In this document: in pieces, positions 45,675 through 55,338 of the stretch
How the letters are laid out: the number at the start of each line of letters is the position of its first letter
Numbering within the stretch: position 1 is the first letter of the stretch
Assembly: GCF_001955715.1 (NCBI RefSeq)
Contig: NZ_CP019239.1
Location: 3,906,001 to 3,970,000 of the forward strand
DNA length: 64,000 nt
Origin: Rhodoferax saidenbachensis
Lineage (GTDB): Bacteria > Pseudomonadota > Gammaproteobacteria > Burkholderiales > Burkholderiaceae_C
Direction: 5' to 3'
Made by a program: the position numbers and the translations under genes
Notes under the pieces: model-generated
The model's database searches: none
What the model saw: only the letters and a program-made list of their open reading frames with translations
What the model was told of the DNA's origin: nothing

Positions 45675-46888
45675 GCTTTGGATTTTCCGAAATGTTGTAC
45701 CAGGAGCGCCAGTGCGCCAGCGACCACGCCCCAGAAGGCCGAACCTACGCCCGCAATGACCACGCCACTGAGTGTGACCAGAAAAGTGATGAGCGCAGCT
45801 TCGCGGTTGGTGTCGTCCTTCAGTGCCGCCGTTAAAGCACCGCCAATGGTGCCCAGCAAAGCCAGCCCCGCAATCGCGGCCACCAGCTCTTTGGGGAATG
45901 CCGTCAGCACACCGGTGATGGCAGCGCCAAACAGGCCGATCACCAGGTAGATGGCGCCACACGATACGGCCGCGGTGTAGCGGCGGTCCGGGTTGGCGTG
46001 TGCTTCGGGCCCCATGCAGATCGCTGCAGTAATAGCGCTGAGGTTGATGGCGAATGCGCCAAACGGCGCCAGCACCAGCGTGGCCAGCCCGGTGAGCGTG
46101 ATGACCTTGGAGATGGGAATGCCCGCATCACCCCCTTGCGCACGGCGGTCGGCATAGCCCGCAGCCTGGATGGCCGCCACGCCCGGCAGGTTCTGCGAGG
46201 CCATGGTCACGACAAACAGCGGCAGCGACAGGCTGATGAAGGCTGCCACCGAAAACTGCGGGGCCACAAATACCGGCCATGTGATACCAAAAGCAATGTC
46301 CACCGGCTTGAAACCTGCGCCAACAGCTACGAAAACAATAGCAACCAGCAGGGTCAGCGGCACCGCGTAACGCGGCATGAAACGCTTGCCCAGCAAATAC
46401 GCCAGCACCATGGTGGCGACCAGCGGCAAGGCGGTTTGCGCAGCACCAAAACCGGACAGACCAAACCGCGCCAGCACGCCGGCCAGCAGCGCCGAGGCCA
46501 GCGCCAGCGGAATGCGGTTCATCACGCGCTCAAACCAGCCGGTGGCGCCCACCAGCGTAATCAACAGCGCGCACAGGATAAAAGCGCCCACGGCGTCGGC
46601 CATGTTGAAGCCACCGGCCAGACCGGCCGAGGCCAGCACCGCTGCGCCCGGTGTGCTCCAGGCCACCATCACGGGCTTCTTGAGCCACAGCGAGGGCACC
46701 AGGGTGCACAGCCCCATGCCAATGCTCAGCGCCCACATCCACGAGGCGATGATTTCAGGGCTGGCACCAAAGGCCTGTGCGGCCTGGAAAACGATGGCAA
46801 CGGAACTGGTGAAACCGACAAGCACGGCCACAAAACCGGCGGTCGCCGCCGAGAGGCTGAGGTCTTTGAAAAATTGCATGCGGGCCAT
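45671..46888 (-). CDS. benE: BenE-family benzoate/H+ symporter-like protein
   Basis: The 405-residue protein has about eleven to twelve membrane segments and the BenE pattern: AGFVAVLVGFTSSVAIVFQA near the N-terminus, WSTPGAAVLASAGL, ASQNLPGVAAIQAAGY and PFGAFAINLSAITAAICMG. Family members import benzoate, but many have no tested substrate. No benzoate degradation gene is in the window, so the substrate here is open. It lies 43 bp after kup and overlaps gshB by four bases. Confidence 0.88.
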   Translation of the reverse strand: MARMQFFKDLSLSAATAGFVAVLVGFTSSVAIVFQAAQAFGASPEIIASWMWALSIGMGLCTLVPSLWLKKPVMVAWSTPGAAVLASAGLAGGFNMADAVGAFILCALLITLVGATGWFERVMNRIPLALASALLAGVLARFGLSGFGAAQTALPLVATMVLAYLLGKRFMPRYAVPLTLLVAIVFVAVGAGFKPVDIAFGITWPVFVAPQFSVAAFISLSLPLFVVTMASQNLPGVAAIQAAGYADRRAQGGDAGIPISKVITLTGLATLVLAPFGAFAINLSAITAAICMGPEAHANPDRRYTAAVSCGAIYLVIGLFGAAITGVLTAFPKELVAAIAGLALLGTIGGALTAALKDDTNREAALITFLVTLSGVVIAGVGSAFWGVVAGALALLVQHFGKSKA

Positions 46889-46931
46889 TGTGACACCGCA
46901 TGCATGCCCTTGATGGGCGGTGCGGTACCCG

Positions 46932-48800
46932 CTAAATTTCGATCTTCGAGCCCAGCTCCACCACCGAGTTGTTGGGCAAGTTCAGGAAGTCGGCCGCGCC
47001 ACTGGCGTTGTGGTGCATCTGCGCAAACAGTTTTTCGCGCCAGGGCGCCATGCCGTCGCCCAGCGTGGGCACCACGGTGTCGCGCGAAAGGAAGTAGCTG
47101 GTTGTCATGGCTTCCAGCTCACAGCCCCGGCCCTTGATCTGCTGCAGTGCCTTGGGGATGTCAGGGTCGTTCTTGAAACCGTAGTGCAACACCACCTGCC
47201 AGCAGTCATGGCCCAGGGATTCGATCTGCAAGCGTTTATCCATGCCGATCCACGGGATCTCGTGGTTGCGTACGGTGACAAACAGGTTGTTGGCGTGCAG
47301 CACCTTGTTGTGTTTGAGGTTGTGCAGCAGCGCGTTCGGCACGGTGCCGACCTCAGAGGTCAGGAACACCGCGGTACCTTCCACACGAACGGGCGGCACC
47401 ACAAACACGGCTTCCAGAAAACTCTTGAGGTCGATCGCGTCAGCGCGCAGCTTGGCATTGAGCAGGTGGCGGCCATCTTTCCAGGTCATCATGAGTGTGA
47501 AGATGGCACCGCCAATCATCAGCGGGAACCAGCCGCCGTCAAACAGCTTGAGCAGGTTGGATGCCCAGAAGGCAAAGTCCACCACAAAGAAGAAACCGGT
47601 CGCCGCCACGCACAGCCACAGCGGGTACTTCCAGCTGTAGCGCACGACGTAGAAGGTCAGCACCGTGGTGATCAGCATGTCGGTGCACACGGCAATACCG
47701 TAGGCACCGGCCAGGTTGCTGGACGACTTGAACATCACCACCGCCAGTGCGATGGCCACAAACAAGCCCCAGTTCACAAACGGCAGGTAGACCTGCCCGG
47801 TGTCGCGCACGCTGGTGTGTTCGATCTGCAAACGCGGCAGGTAGCCGAGCTGGATGACCTGCTTGGTCACCGAGAAAGCGCCCGAGATCAGCGCCTGCGA
47901 CGCGATCACCGTGGCCATGGTGGCCAGGATGACCAGGGGGATCAGCGCCCAGTCGGGCGCCATCAGGAAGAACGGGTTTTTGACGGCTGCCGGGTTTTGC
48001 AACAGCAGCGCACCTTGGCCAAAATAATTGATCACGAGCGCCGGCATGACCACCGAAAACCAGGCCAGGCGGATCGGCTTTTTGCCGAAGTGGCCCATAT
48101 CGGCATACAACGCTTCGGCCCCCGTGACGCACAAGACCACAGCGCCCAGGATGATGAAGGTGATGCCCGGGTTGTTCCACATGAAGCCCAGCGCGTAGTG
48201 CGGGCTGATGGCCCACAGGATTTCCGGGTGGTCCACGATGTGCATCGCGCCCAGCAGCGCCAGCACGGTAAACCACACCAGCGTGATGGGGCCAAAAAAC
48301 TTGCCAATGCCGCTGGTGCCACGTTTCTGGACAAAAAACAGGCCAAACAGGATCAGCAGCGTGATGGGGATAACAAATTTCTTGGAGGCCGGCGTGATGA
48401 CCTCCAGGCCTTCCACCGCCGACAGCACCGAGATGGCCGGGGTGATGACACCGTCACCGTAAAAAAGGCAGGTGCCAAAGATGCCCACGATCAGCAGCAC
48501 GCGCCGCAACTGGGGCCGGTGTTTGACCGACATGGAGGCCAGCGCCAGCATGGCGACCAGCCCGCCCTCGCCGTTGTTGTCGGCCCGCAGCACCAGCACC
48601 ACGTACTTGATGGAGACGATGACCGTCAGCGTCCAGAAGAAGATGGACAGGATGCCGTAGACATTGTCGGTGGTGAAGGGCACATGGCCGGAGCCAAAGA
48701 CCTCTTTCATCGCGTACAGGACACTGGTACCGATGTCTCCGTAGACGACACCGATGGCGCCGAGGGTGAGCGCCGCGAGAGACGATTTGGATGCTGACAC
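46932..48800 (-). CDS. kup: Low-affinity potassium uptake protein Kup
   Basis: The 622-residue protein has the Kup/HAK length and sequence: [20 protein letters not shown] at the N-terminus, followed by about twelve membrane segments with [20 protein letters not shown] and [21 protein letters not shown] cytoplasmic C-terminal domain of about 150 residues ends in [16 protein letters not shown]. It imports potassium with protons. It lies between gshA (160 bp upstream) and benE (43 bp downstream), inside a unit that also makes glutathione. Confidence 0.95.
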   Translation of the reverse strand: MSASKSSLAALTLGAIGVVYGDIGTSVLYAMKEVFGSGHVPFTTDNVYGILSIFFWTLTVIVSIKYVVLVLRADNNGEGGLVAMLALASMSVKHRPQLRRVLLIVGIFGTCLFYGDGVITPAISVLSAVEGLEVITPASKKFVIPITLLILFGLFFVQKRGTSGIGKFFGPITLVWFTVLALLGAMHIVDHPEILWAISPHYALGFMWNNPGITFIILGAVVLCVTGAEALYADMGHFGKKPIRLAWFSVVMPALVINYFGQGALLLQNPAAVKNPFFLMAPDWALIPLVILATMATVIASQALISGAFSVTKQVIQLGYLPRLQIEHTSVRDTGQVYLPFVNWGLFVAIALAVVMFKSSSNLAGAYGIAVCTDMLITTVLTFYVVRYSWKYPLWLCVAATGFFFVVDFAFWASNLLKLFDGGWFPLMIGGAIFTLMMTWKDGRHLLNAKLRADAIDLKSFLEAVFVVPPVRVEGTAVFLTSEVGTVPNALLHNLKHNKVLHANNLFVTVRNHEIPWIGMDKRLQIESLGHDCWQVVLHYGFKNDPDIPKALQQIKGRGCELEAMTTSYFLSRDTVVPTLGDGMAPWREKLFAQMHHNASGAADFLNLPNNSVVELGSKIEI

Positions 48801-48960
48801 AAAATCACCCGGCTGCAGCCTGCCGCCGGGGTCCGTTCCATTTGGGATCGCTATTTTGCGCCCGGCCAGCCCCCTCGCCGGGCTGAAAAGGGCTATTTTT
48901 CATGCCCTTCAAAGGATGTTGCAGTGCAGCAACCCGGCCCTTGACAGGCCGCGTCGGAAC

Positions 48961-50244
48961 CTAGCTGTACTGCTCGGCTTCGGGGTCGGTGGCTTCCAGC
49001 TCGTAGCTGGCGGCCAGCATGGCCAGGCGGCCGATCACGCCGTACATGTAGAAGCGGTTGGGCGCGCTGGCACCGGGTTTGATGCCTGGCTGAGGTAAGT
49101 GCGTACTCTCGGCAAAAGCCAGCGGAACGTAGCTGGAGCCTGGTGCGTTGAGGCTTTCGTCCACACCCCGCTCGGCATGCACGCGGTAAAAACCGCCCAC
49201 CACGTAACGGTCCATCATGTAGACCACGGGCTCGGCCACGGCGTCGTTCATGCGTTCGTTGGTCAGCACACCTTCCTGGATGATCAGTTCGCAGGGGCCT
49301 TGCAGGCTGGTCTTGCCGGCCATGGTGCCGCGCAGGGTGGCCAACTCTTTGGCATCGCGCACGGTCATGATGCCCATGCCGCTGCTGCTGTTGTCGGCCT
49401 TGACGATGACAAACGGCTTTTCCTTGATGCCGTATTCCTTGTATTTCTTCTTGACCTTGGTCAGCATCGCGTCCACCCGGCTGGTCAGCGCGTCCAGACC
49501 GGCGGGGCTGCCGCAATCCACGCTCTCGCACTTGTCGAACATCGGGTTGATCAGCCAAGGGTCCACACCAATCAACTTGCCAAAACGCTTGGACACTTCT
49601 TCGTAACACTTGAAGTGGGTGCTCTTGCGCCGCGTGGCCCAGGCCGCGTGCAGGGGCGGCAGCAGGTATTGCTCGTGCAGGTCTTCCAAGATGCCTGGCA
49701 CACCGGCGCTCAGGTCGGTGTTGAGCAGGATGGTGCAGGGATCAAAGTCCTTGACGCCCAAGCGCCCTTTGGTGCGCACCACAGGCTCCAGCGTGATGGA
49801 CTCGCCGCCGGGCAGTTCGATCACCGTGCTTTTCTTGACGTCCGGACTGATGGAGCCAATGCGCACATTGAGTCCCGCCATGTGGAAGATGCGGCGCAAC
49901 TGGGCCAGATTGCTCAGGTAGAAGGTGTTGCGCGTGTTGTTCTCAGGAACGATCAGCAGGTTGCGCGCCTCGGGGCAGATTTTCTCAATCGCCGCCATGG
50001 CCGCCTGCACCGCCAGCGGCAGCATGGATGGGGTCAGGTTGTTCCAGCCACCGGGGAACAGGTCGGTATCGACCGGCGCCAGCTTGAAGCCGGCATTGCG
50101 CACGTCGACCGCGGAATAGAAGGGCGGTGTGTGCTCCATCCACTCCAGGCGAAACCAGCGCTCGATGGCGGGCATGGAGTCCAGCACGCGCTGCTCCAAC
50201 TCATTGATGGGGCCGGTAAGGGCAGTGACGAGGTGCGGGACCAT
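48961..50244 (-). CDS. gshA: Glutamate-cysteine ligase, proteobacterial GshA type
   Basis: The 427-residue protein matches the betaproteobacterial GshA family (distinct from E. coli GshA): AIERWFRLEWMEHTPPFYSA, LAPVDTDLFPGGWNNL, then the ATP-binding segments PFVIVKADNSSSGMGIMTVR and YMMDRYVVGGFYRVHAERGV. It makes gamma-glutamylcysteine, the first step of glutathione synthesis. The start is the ATG at 50244. The 116-bp region upstream separates it from proA and should hold its promoter. It is the first gene of a gshA, kup, benE, gshB series. Confidence 0.93.
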   Translation of the reverse strand: MVPHLVTALTGPINELEQRVLDSMPAIERWFRLEWMEHTPPFYSAVDVRNAGFKLAPVDTDLFPGGWNNLTPSMLPLAVQAAMAAIEKICPEARNLLIVPENNTRNTFYLSNLAQLRRIFHMAGLNVRIGSISPDVKKSTVIELPGGESITLEPVVRTKGRLGVKDFDPCTILLNTDLSAGVPGILEDLHEQYLLPPLHAAWATRRKSTHFKCYEEVSKRFGKLIGVDPWLINPMFDKCESVDCGSPAGLDALTSRVDAMLTKVKKKYKEYGIKEKPFVIVKADNSSSGMGIMTVRDAKELATLRGTMAGKTSLQGPCELIIQEGVLTNERMNDAVAEPVVYMMDRYVVGGFYRVHAERGVDESLNAPGSSYVPLAFAESTHLPQPGIKPGASAPNRFYMYGVIGRLAMLAASYELEATDPEAEQYS

Positions 50245-50360
50245 ACAGCGCTTTCAAATAGGGAGACCCATTTTAGGGGTCGCACCTAGATGATGATTCG
50301 CGGCCGGATTTCAAGTCCGCAGGATTCGCCCTGCAAGCAGCACTTCGCCGACGCGCGTCG

Positions 50361-51695
50361 TCAGACGCGCACCTCCCCGTCCCCCAGCACCACGTACTTC
50401 AGCGACGTCAGCCCCTCAATGCCCACGGGACCGCGGGCGTGGAACTTGTCGGTGCTGATGCCGATCTCCGCGCCCAAGCCAAACTCGAAACCATCGGCAA
50501 AACGCGTGCTGGTGTTGACCATCACGCTGGCTGAGTCCACCTCACGCAGGAATCGCTGCGCGTGCATGTGGTCGCGCGTGAGGATGGCGTCGGTGTGGTG
50601 GCTGCTGTACTGGTTGATGTGGGCAATGGCTTCGTCAATGCCCTCCACCACCTTGATGCTGATGATGGGCGCCAGGTACTCCTCGAACCAGTCGCTCTCT
50701 TGCGCCGGCACTAGCTTGGGCTCCAAAATTGCTCCTGGTTTGATAGCTGCTTGCGCACTACCCATGGGGGCTAGAGGCACTTTTTGCTTCAAAATGGCCA
50801 GCGCTTCGGGGTCGCAGCGCATCTCAACGCCTTTGGCGGCGTAGACCGCGCCGATCAACGGCAGGAACTCCGCCGCCGCACCGCGCGCGACCAGCAGGCC
50901 TTCGGCGGCGTTGCAGGGGCTGTATTTGTTGGTCTTGGCGTTGTCCGCCACCTTGACCGCCATGGCGATGTCGCAGGGGTCGTCCACATACACATGGCAG
51001 TTGCCGTCCAGGTGTTTGATGACCGGCACCTTGGCGTCGCGGCTGATGCGCTCGATCAGGCCCTTGCCACCGCGCGGGATGATCACATCCACATACTGCG
51101 GCATGGCAATGAGCTGCCCCACCACTTCGCGGTCGGTGGTCTGCACCAGCTGCACCGCGTCGGCGGGCAAGCCGCTTTCCACCAGCGCCTGCTGCACCAG
51201 CTTGGCCAGTGCCTTGTTGGAGTCAATCGCCTCGGAGCCGCCGCGCAGGATGCAGGCATTGCCGCTTTTGATCGACAGGCTGGCCGCCTCAATCGTCACA
51301 TTCGGGCGGCTCTCGAAAATCATGCCGAACACGCCAATCGGCACCCGCATCTGCCCCACGCGGATGCCGCTGGGCTGCTGCTTCATGCCAATGATTTCGC
51401 CAATCACATCCGCCATCGCCGCCAGTTGCTCGCAGCCTTGCGCACAGGTCTCCAGCACCTTGGGCGTCAATTTCAGCCGGTCCACCATGGGCGCGGACAG
51501 GCCATTGGCCATAGCCCGCTCGATGTCCTTGGCGTTGTCCACCTGCAGGGCGGCTGTGTTCTCGCGCAACAGCCGCGCCAGGGTGCGAAGCGCTACGTTT
51601 TTAGTAGCTGACTGCGCGCGCGCCATAAGGGCAGAAGCCACTTTTGCCTGTGAACCCAGGGCGTGGGTGTATTCGGTGATGTTGGTCGCATTCAT
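50361..51695 (-). CDS. proA: Gamma-glutamyl phosphate reductase with two element-derived segments
   Basis: The 444-residue protein is ProA (417 in E. coli). Typical features are [52 protein letters not shown] and [11 protein letters not shown], where the catalytic Cys stands; the C-terminus has [20 protein letters not shown]. It makes glutamate semialdehyde for proline. The segment [20 protein letters not shown] is encoded by a copy of the interspersed element and looks like an insertion of about 19 residues against E. coli ProA. Near the N-terminus, [17 protein letters not shown] is encoded by a second copy, yet there the length fits E. coli. The frame is intact and all active-site motifs remain. 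Confidence 0.94.
   Translation of the reverse strand: MNATNITEYTHALGSQAKVASALMARAQSATKNVALRTLARLLRENTAALQVDNAKDIERAMANGLSAPMVDRLKLTPKVLETCAQGCEQLAAMADVIGEIIGMKQQPSGIRVGQMRVPIGVFGMIFESRPNVTIEAASLSIKSGNACILRGGSEAIDSNKALAKLVQQALVESGLPADAVQLVQTTDREVVGQLIAMPQYVDVIIPRGGKGLIERISRDAKVPVIKHLDGNCHVYVDDPCDIAMAVKVADNAKTNKYSPCNAAEGLLVARGAAAEFLPLIGAVYAAKGVEMRCDPEALAILKQKVPLAPMGSAQAAIKPGAILEPKLVPAQESDWFEEYLAPIISIKVVEGIDEAIAHINQYSSHHTDAILTRDHMHAQRFLREVDSASVMVNTSTRFADGFEFGLGAEIGISTDKFHARGPVGIEGLTSLKYVVLGDGEVRV
50731..50785 (+). repeat. Short interspersed element, copy 4, in frame inside proA
   Basis: GCTCCTGGTTTGATAGCTG, TTGCGCA, then GGGGGCTAGAGGCA and a T-run. It is antisense to proA and encodes the inserted [14 protein letters not shown] region in the minus direction. 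Confidence 0.8.
51592..51646 (+). repeat. Short interspersed element, copy 5 (divergent), near the 5' end of proA
   Basis: GCTAC and GTAGC form the left hairpin around seven bases, followed by CTGACTGCGCG, then GGGCAGAAGCCACTTTT. It aligns with copy 4 at most core positions but is more diverged. It is antisense to proA. Confidence 0.6.
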
Positions 51696-51774
51696 GGGGG
51701 GATTTTCGCAGATTGCAACTGTTGACTTACATGTGCTTTCAGTCCGAAGGTCAAAAACTGCTCTGGTTGCGCAT

Positions 51775-52950
51775 TCAGCTACGCTGCGACACTAATTTCT
51801 GAAGCTCTACCTTAGATGTCTCATCAAGAAGATCAAAAACTGTCTTTCCATCCATTCTTTTGTGTCTCGCATCTGCGCCAGCCGATAGCAACAACGCAGC
51901 GATTTCACGAAATGCAGTCATATTGAAGCTGCCTGCTGCCCACATCAAAGGCGTTGCGCCATCACCATCAAACTGATTGGGATTGGCCCCGCTATCCATT
52001 AGTAGCCTGACGGCATTCGTGTTTCCTTTGCCAGAGGCAATCATCAGAGCGCTCACCCCGCCATGGGTCTGGGCATTCACATTTGCGCCTTTCTCCAATA
52101 GCTTCTTAATAACAAAGCCACGTACTTCTTTTCGCCCTTGTCCTATGTCGCCCTCACCCACGGCGTACATCAATGTCGTTTGTCCAGATGCATTAATAGC
52201 TTTCGCGTCTGCTCCCACATCCAAAAGCATTGTTGTTAGACCGAAGTCACCAACTGTAGACGTCCCCTCCGATTTCAACGCAAGCAGCAGAGGGGACTCA
52301 CCCCGCTTATTTTGGACGTTGACATTGGCACCGCGCTGAATGAGCGCATTCATTACATCCATGCGTCCATATTGGGTGGCAAACAGCAGTGCACTAGTGC
52401 CTTCTGAATCCAAATCGTTAACCGCGATACCGTTTTCCAGAAGAAAATCGACCATTTGAGGGTGTGTCACCCAAAACAATGCCGTCTCCCCATTTCGAGT
52501 CTTCGCTTGGACATTTGCTCCGGCAGCAATCAATTTCTTTACAAGCGGCAATGGAGCGTCCTCTTTGTTCACAGCATCCATCAATGCCGTCCAACCGTCC
52601 TTTGCCGAAATATTGACATTCACTTTTTTTGCCAAGAATGCATCCACCAACTGTGAATCTCCAAAGCGGCGGATAACCAACATCAGTGGCGTTTGACCAT
52701 TGACCGGGCTTACTCCTGCAGGATCTCCGCCATTTGCCAATAAGAGTTCAATAGCTGACTTTGGCGCAGCAAAGCATGCAGAAAAGAACAGACTGACTCC
52801 GAAGGCATTTTTTTGATTGGGGTCTTCCCCTTTTTGCAGCAGCTCTCGAATTTTTTCACCATCTCCACGCAACACGGCTTCACCAAGCGTTTGTGCATTC
52901 AACGTGAACGTTATGAGCGCCGCCATGCAAAAAAATACGAATTTATTCAT
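51775..52950 (-). CDS. Periplasmic ankyrin-repeat protein
   Basis: The 391-residue protein has a signal peptide ([17 protein letters not shown]) and about nine to ten ankyrin repeats over the rest, such as [40 protein letters not shown] and [20 protein letters not shown]. Ankyrin proteins bind other proteins; secreted bacterial ones can protect against oxidative stress or mediate interactions with other cells. The gene and its flanks are visibly richer in A and T than all neighbours. It sits between proA and holA, which are usually close neighbours in this family, so it looks like an acquired insertion. The partner is unknown. Confidence 0.85.
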   Translation of the reverse strand: MNKFVFFCMAALITFTLNAQTLGEAVLRGDGEKIRELLQKGEDPNQKNAFGVSLFFSACFAAPKSAIELLLANGGDPAGVSPVNGQTPLMLVIRRFGDSQLVDAFLAKKVNVNISAKDGWTALMDAVNKEDAPLPLVKKLIAAGANVQAKTRNGETALFWVTHPQMVDFLLENGIAVNDLDSEGTSALLFATQYGRMDVMNALIQRGANVNVQNKRGESPLLLALKSEGTSTVGDFGLTTMLLDVGADAKAINASGQTTLMYAVGEGDIGQGRKEVRGFVIKKLLEKGANVNAQTHGGVSALMIASGKGNTNAVRLLMDSGANPNQFDGDGATPLMWAAGSFNMTAFREIAALLLSAGADARHKRMDGKTVFDLLDETSKVELQKLVSQRS

Positions 52951-53131
52951 GTCAACTTGCCTTTGAGAGGTCTCAATATATTGCTTACGGACCTAGACGT
53001 CCGGTGTGGGCTGCAGAAGTTGCTACGCACCAATCTCAGTATTTGCCAATTAACGGCAGCACTGTAAAAGTGCTACTTTACTTACGTAGCGTTGGTAAAA
53101 GAGAGCGAAGCCAATACTCCTTACCCATCAA

Positions 53132-54232
53132 TTAGCGCGAACGGTTTTGGAAATTCCCGGCACCCGCAGGCGCCACCGCACACAGGCCACACAGCTGCAA
53201 CGCCAACCGATGCAGTGCCTGCCAGCCCGTGGTCGGCCAGTCGGGCTGTTTGAGGCCTTTGACAATGCCGTCCACCACGTGCGCGGACTGCAGCAGTTCG
53301 GCCAACTTGCTTTCCGACAAACGTGGCAGCACGCGCTCAAACAGGCGTTCGCGCGGGCCCCAGATACGGTTCTCGCGCAGGGCCATAGGCAGGGGTCGGC
53401 CTTCGGCGATGGCGTCTTTCACGCGTTTCAAGGCGCGGATGTCTTCGGCCAGTGTGTAGTGCACCAGCACCTCGGCTTCGCCTTCGGCCTGCAGGCCGTC
53501 GAGCATGCGCTGCACGCGCTGGGCTTGGCCAGCCAGTACGGCTTCGCTGAGTTTGAACACGTCGTAACGCGCGACATTGAGCACGGCGCTTTCCACCTGT
53601 TCGAACGTCAACACACCACCATTGGCTTCGGCAGGAAACAGCAGCCCGAGTTTCTGGATTTCCTGGTGCGCGGCGAGCAGGTTGCCTTCCACACGGTCGG
53701 CGAAAAACTGCAGCGTGCGCTGGCCTTGTTCACCAGGCTCCACACGCTGACCCTGCGCACCCAGGCGTTGGGCGATCCAGGTGGGCAGCGCATTACGCTC
53801 CACCGGACTCACTTCCAGCGTGACACCGTTGCCATCCAGTGCGCCGAACCAGGCGCTGGATTTGGTCATCTTGTCCAGGCGCGGCAGCAACACGATGGTG
53901 AGCAACGTGTCGTTGCCCTGCGCCGCAACGGCTAACTGCTGCAAGGCAACGCTGCCATCCTTGCCGGGCTTGCCACTGGGGATGCGGATTTCAACGATTT
54001 GTTTGTCGGCAAACAGGCTCAGACTGCCGCCTGCGGCCAGCACTTCGCTCCAGTCGAAGTGGGCACCGGCCACAGTGTGTGAGGTGCGTTCGGTGTAGCC
54101 CTGTTCGCGCGCCACGGCGCGGATGGCATCGAGCGCTTCCTGCTGCAGCAGCGGTTCGTCGCCGTGCAGCGTGTACAGGCTTTTGAGCCCGCGTTGCAGG
54201 TGGTTGGTGAGCTGGTTGGCGCCGATTTGCAT
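53132..54232 (-). CDS. holA: DNA polymerase III subunit delta
   Basis: The 366-residue protein matches HolA: GLKSLYTLHGDEPLLQQEAL at the N-terminus, ADKQIVEIRIPSGKPGKDGS, RLGAQGQRVEPGEQGQRTLQ, and FADRVEGNLLAAHQEIQKLG, typical of the delta subunit. It opens the sliding clamp within the clamp loader. The gene lies in the usual region next to leuS and lptE, but a repeat-rich stretch and the arginase-cyclodeaminase pair now separate it from them. The 181-bp region downstream (52951-53131) is AT-rich and has small hairpins at AGCACT and AGTGCT but no gene. Confidence 0.93.
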   Translation of the reverse strand: MQIGANQLTNHLQRGLKSLYTLHGDEPLLQQEALDAIRAVAREQGYTERTSHTVAGAHFDWSEVLAAGGSLSLFADKQIVEIRIPSGKPGKDGSVALQQLAVAAQGNDTLLTIVLLPRLDKMTKSSAWFGALDGNGVTLEVSPVERNALPTWIAQRLGAQGQRVEPGEQGQRTLQFFADRVEGNLLAAHQEIQKLGLLFPAEANGGVLTFEQVESAVLNVARYDVFKLSEAVLAGQAQRVQRMLDGLQAEGEAEVLVHYTLAEDIRALKRVKDAIAEGRPLPMALRENRIWGPRERLFERVLPRLSESKLAELLQSAHVVDGIVKGLKQPDWPTTGWQALHRLALQLCGLCAVAPAGAGNFQNRSR

Positions 54233-54281
54233 GGTGCGAGTTTACAAGGCGCTCATCATTGAAGATAGGACTACGACCCCC

Positions 54282-54409
54282 TTCGTTCGGGCTGAGCTTG
54301 TCGAAACCCTCAACAAGGCTTGGCTCGTCAACGCTGTGTTTCGACAAGCGCAACGCGAACGGATTGCATCAGAAGAGCACCGAGGCTTCGACAGGCTCAG
54401 CCCAAACGG
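54282..54409. repeat. REP-like repeat cluster between arginase and holA genes
   Basis: Three related units lie here: CGTTCGGGCTGAGCTTGTCG near 54285, a diverged TTTCGACAAGCGCAACGCGA near 54339, and CTTCGACAGGCTCAGCCCAA near 54386 in the opposite sense. They match the arms of the palindrome at 36821-36870. The surrounding 197-bp intergenic region has nothing else that I can recognise. Confidence 0.7.
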
Positions 54410-54429
54410 AGGTATGTGTCCGCGCCGCC

Positions 54430-55338
54430 TCAAGCCGCCAGTTCGAGTGTGCTGGCAGCCGGGGCCAATGCGGCGCACACCAGTTGCGTCGCCGCCTGGG
54501 CCGTGCGGCCGCCAAAGTCGCGCAGCGGGTTGTATTCGGTCAGCTCCATGGCGACAAAGCTCGGGTCTTGGCTGCAACCGGCCAGAACTTGCAACGCATC
54601 GGCCAGGCGGATGCCAGTTTCCACGGGTGTGCCGGTACCGGGCGCGTCCAGCGGGTCCAGGCCATCGAGGTCGAAGCTGATGCCCCAGCCCGCGGTACTG
54701 GCCTGCACACGTTGGCGCGCTTCTTCAAAACATGCGGCAAAGCCGCGCTCCAGCACCTCGGGCATGAACATCACACGCACGTTGAGTTGCGCCAACAGGT
54801 CGACTTCTGCCGGTTCGTAGCTGCGCGCGCCAATCACCACCACGTTCTGCGGTAAGAGCTTGCCCCTCCAGCCATACAGGCCGGTCATGCCTTCGGAGCC
54901 ATGGCCCAGCAGTGCCGCTAGCGGCATACCGTGCGGCGCCTGGCTGTCGGAGGTGTCGGGCGTGTGCGCGTCCAGATGCGCGTCGATCCAGATCAGGCCC
55001 AGCGTGCCTTGTGGCCGCAATGTTTCGGCCACTGCGCTCCAAGTGCCTACAGCGCAGGAATGGTCGCCACCGACGACCAGTGGTTGTTGACCCAGGTGCA
55101 GCACCTTTTCCACTGCGGTGGCCAGTTCTCCGGAAAACGCTTCAATCGCGCCCAGGCGGCTGGTGGCCAGGCGTGGCTGCGCGGTGACGCTCTCGCCCCA
55201 AGTGACGGTACGGCCGGTGGCGGCCAGGCCCTGCGCGATGCCGTGTTCACGCAGCGCAGCAGCACCCCACTTGCAACCGCCATCGCTGGCGCCCTCGCCG
55301 ACTTCGGCGCCAATCAGGTGCAGTACGCGGGCGTTCAT
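54430..55338 (-). CDS. Arginase
   Basis: The 302-residue protein has the manganese-site motifs of the ureohydrolase family: VVGGDHSCAVGTW, WIDAHLDAHTPDTSD with APHGMPLAALLGHGS, and SFDLDGLDPLDAPGTGTPV. The pattern is nearer to arginase than to agmatinase or guanidinobutyrase. It splits arginine into ornithine and urea. The ATG overlaps the stop of the ornithine cyclodeaminase gene by four bases, so the two enzymes, which are successive in arginine breakdown to proline, are co-translated. Its start at 55338 is preferred over a longer reading without a ribosome binding site. Confidence 0.9.
   Translation of the reverse strand: MNARVLHLIGAEVGEGASDGGCKWGAAALREHGIAQGLAATGRTVTWGESVTAQPRLATSRLGAIEAFSGELATAVEKVLHLGQQPLVVGGDHSCAVGTWSAVAETLRPQGTLGLIWIDAHLDAHTPDTSDSQAPHGMPLAALLGHGSEGMTGLYGWRGKLLPQNVVVIGARSYEPAEVDLLAQLNVRVMFMPEVLERGFAACFEEARQRVQASTAGWGISFDLDGLDPLDAPGTGTPVETGIRLADALQVLAGCSQDPSFVAMELTEYNPLRDFGGRTAQAATQLVCAALAPAASTLELAA

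Noticed and set aside
46320..46355. Possible element copy in benE (AACAGCTACGAAAACAATAGCA)
   Set aside because: It lacks the core order and right end of the element and fits a normal membrane segment.
46920..48797. Long plus-strand open frame opposite kup
   Set aside because: It is rich in His, Gln, Arg and Gly in the way antisense frames of high-GC genes are, and kup on the other strand is certain.
48801..48960. Possible riboswitch or leader RNA before kup
   Set aside because: A GC-rich hairpin (around CCGGCGAGGGGGCTGGCCGG) is present, but no known potassium or c-di-AMP riboswitch motif can be recognised; it could equally be a remnant of the GC-rich repeat.
49099..50289. Plus-strand open frame opposite gshA
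   Set aside because: gshA on the minus strand is well supported; the plus product is His- and Gln-rich shadow sequence.
52741..52780. AATAGCTGACTTTGG in the ankyrin gene as a seventh interspersed element
   Set aside because: Only the TAGCTG part matches; the GCGCA spacing and the GGGGGCTACAGG end are absent, and the residues fit a normal ankyrin repeat.
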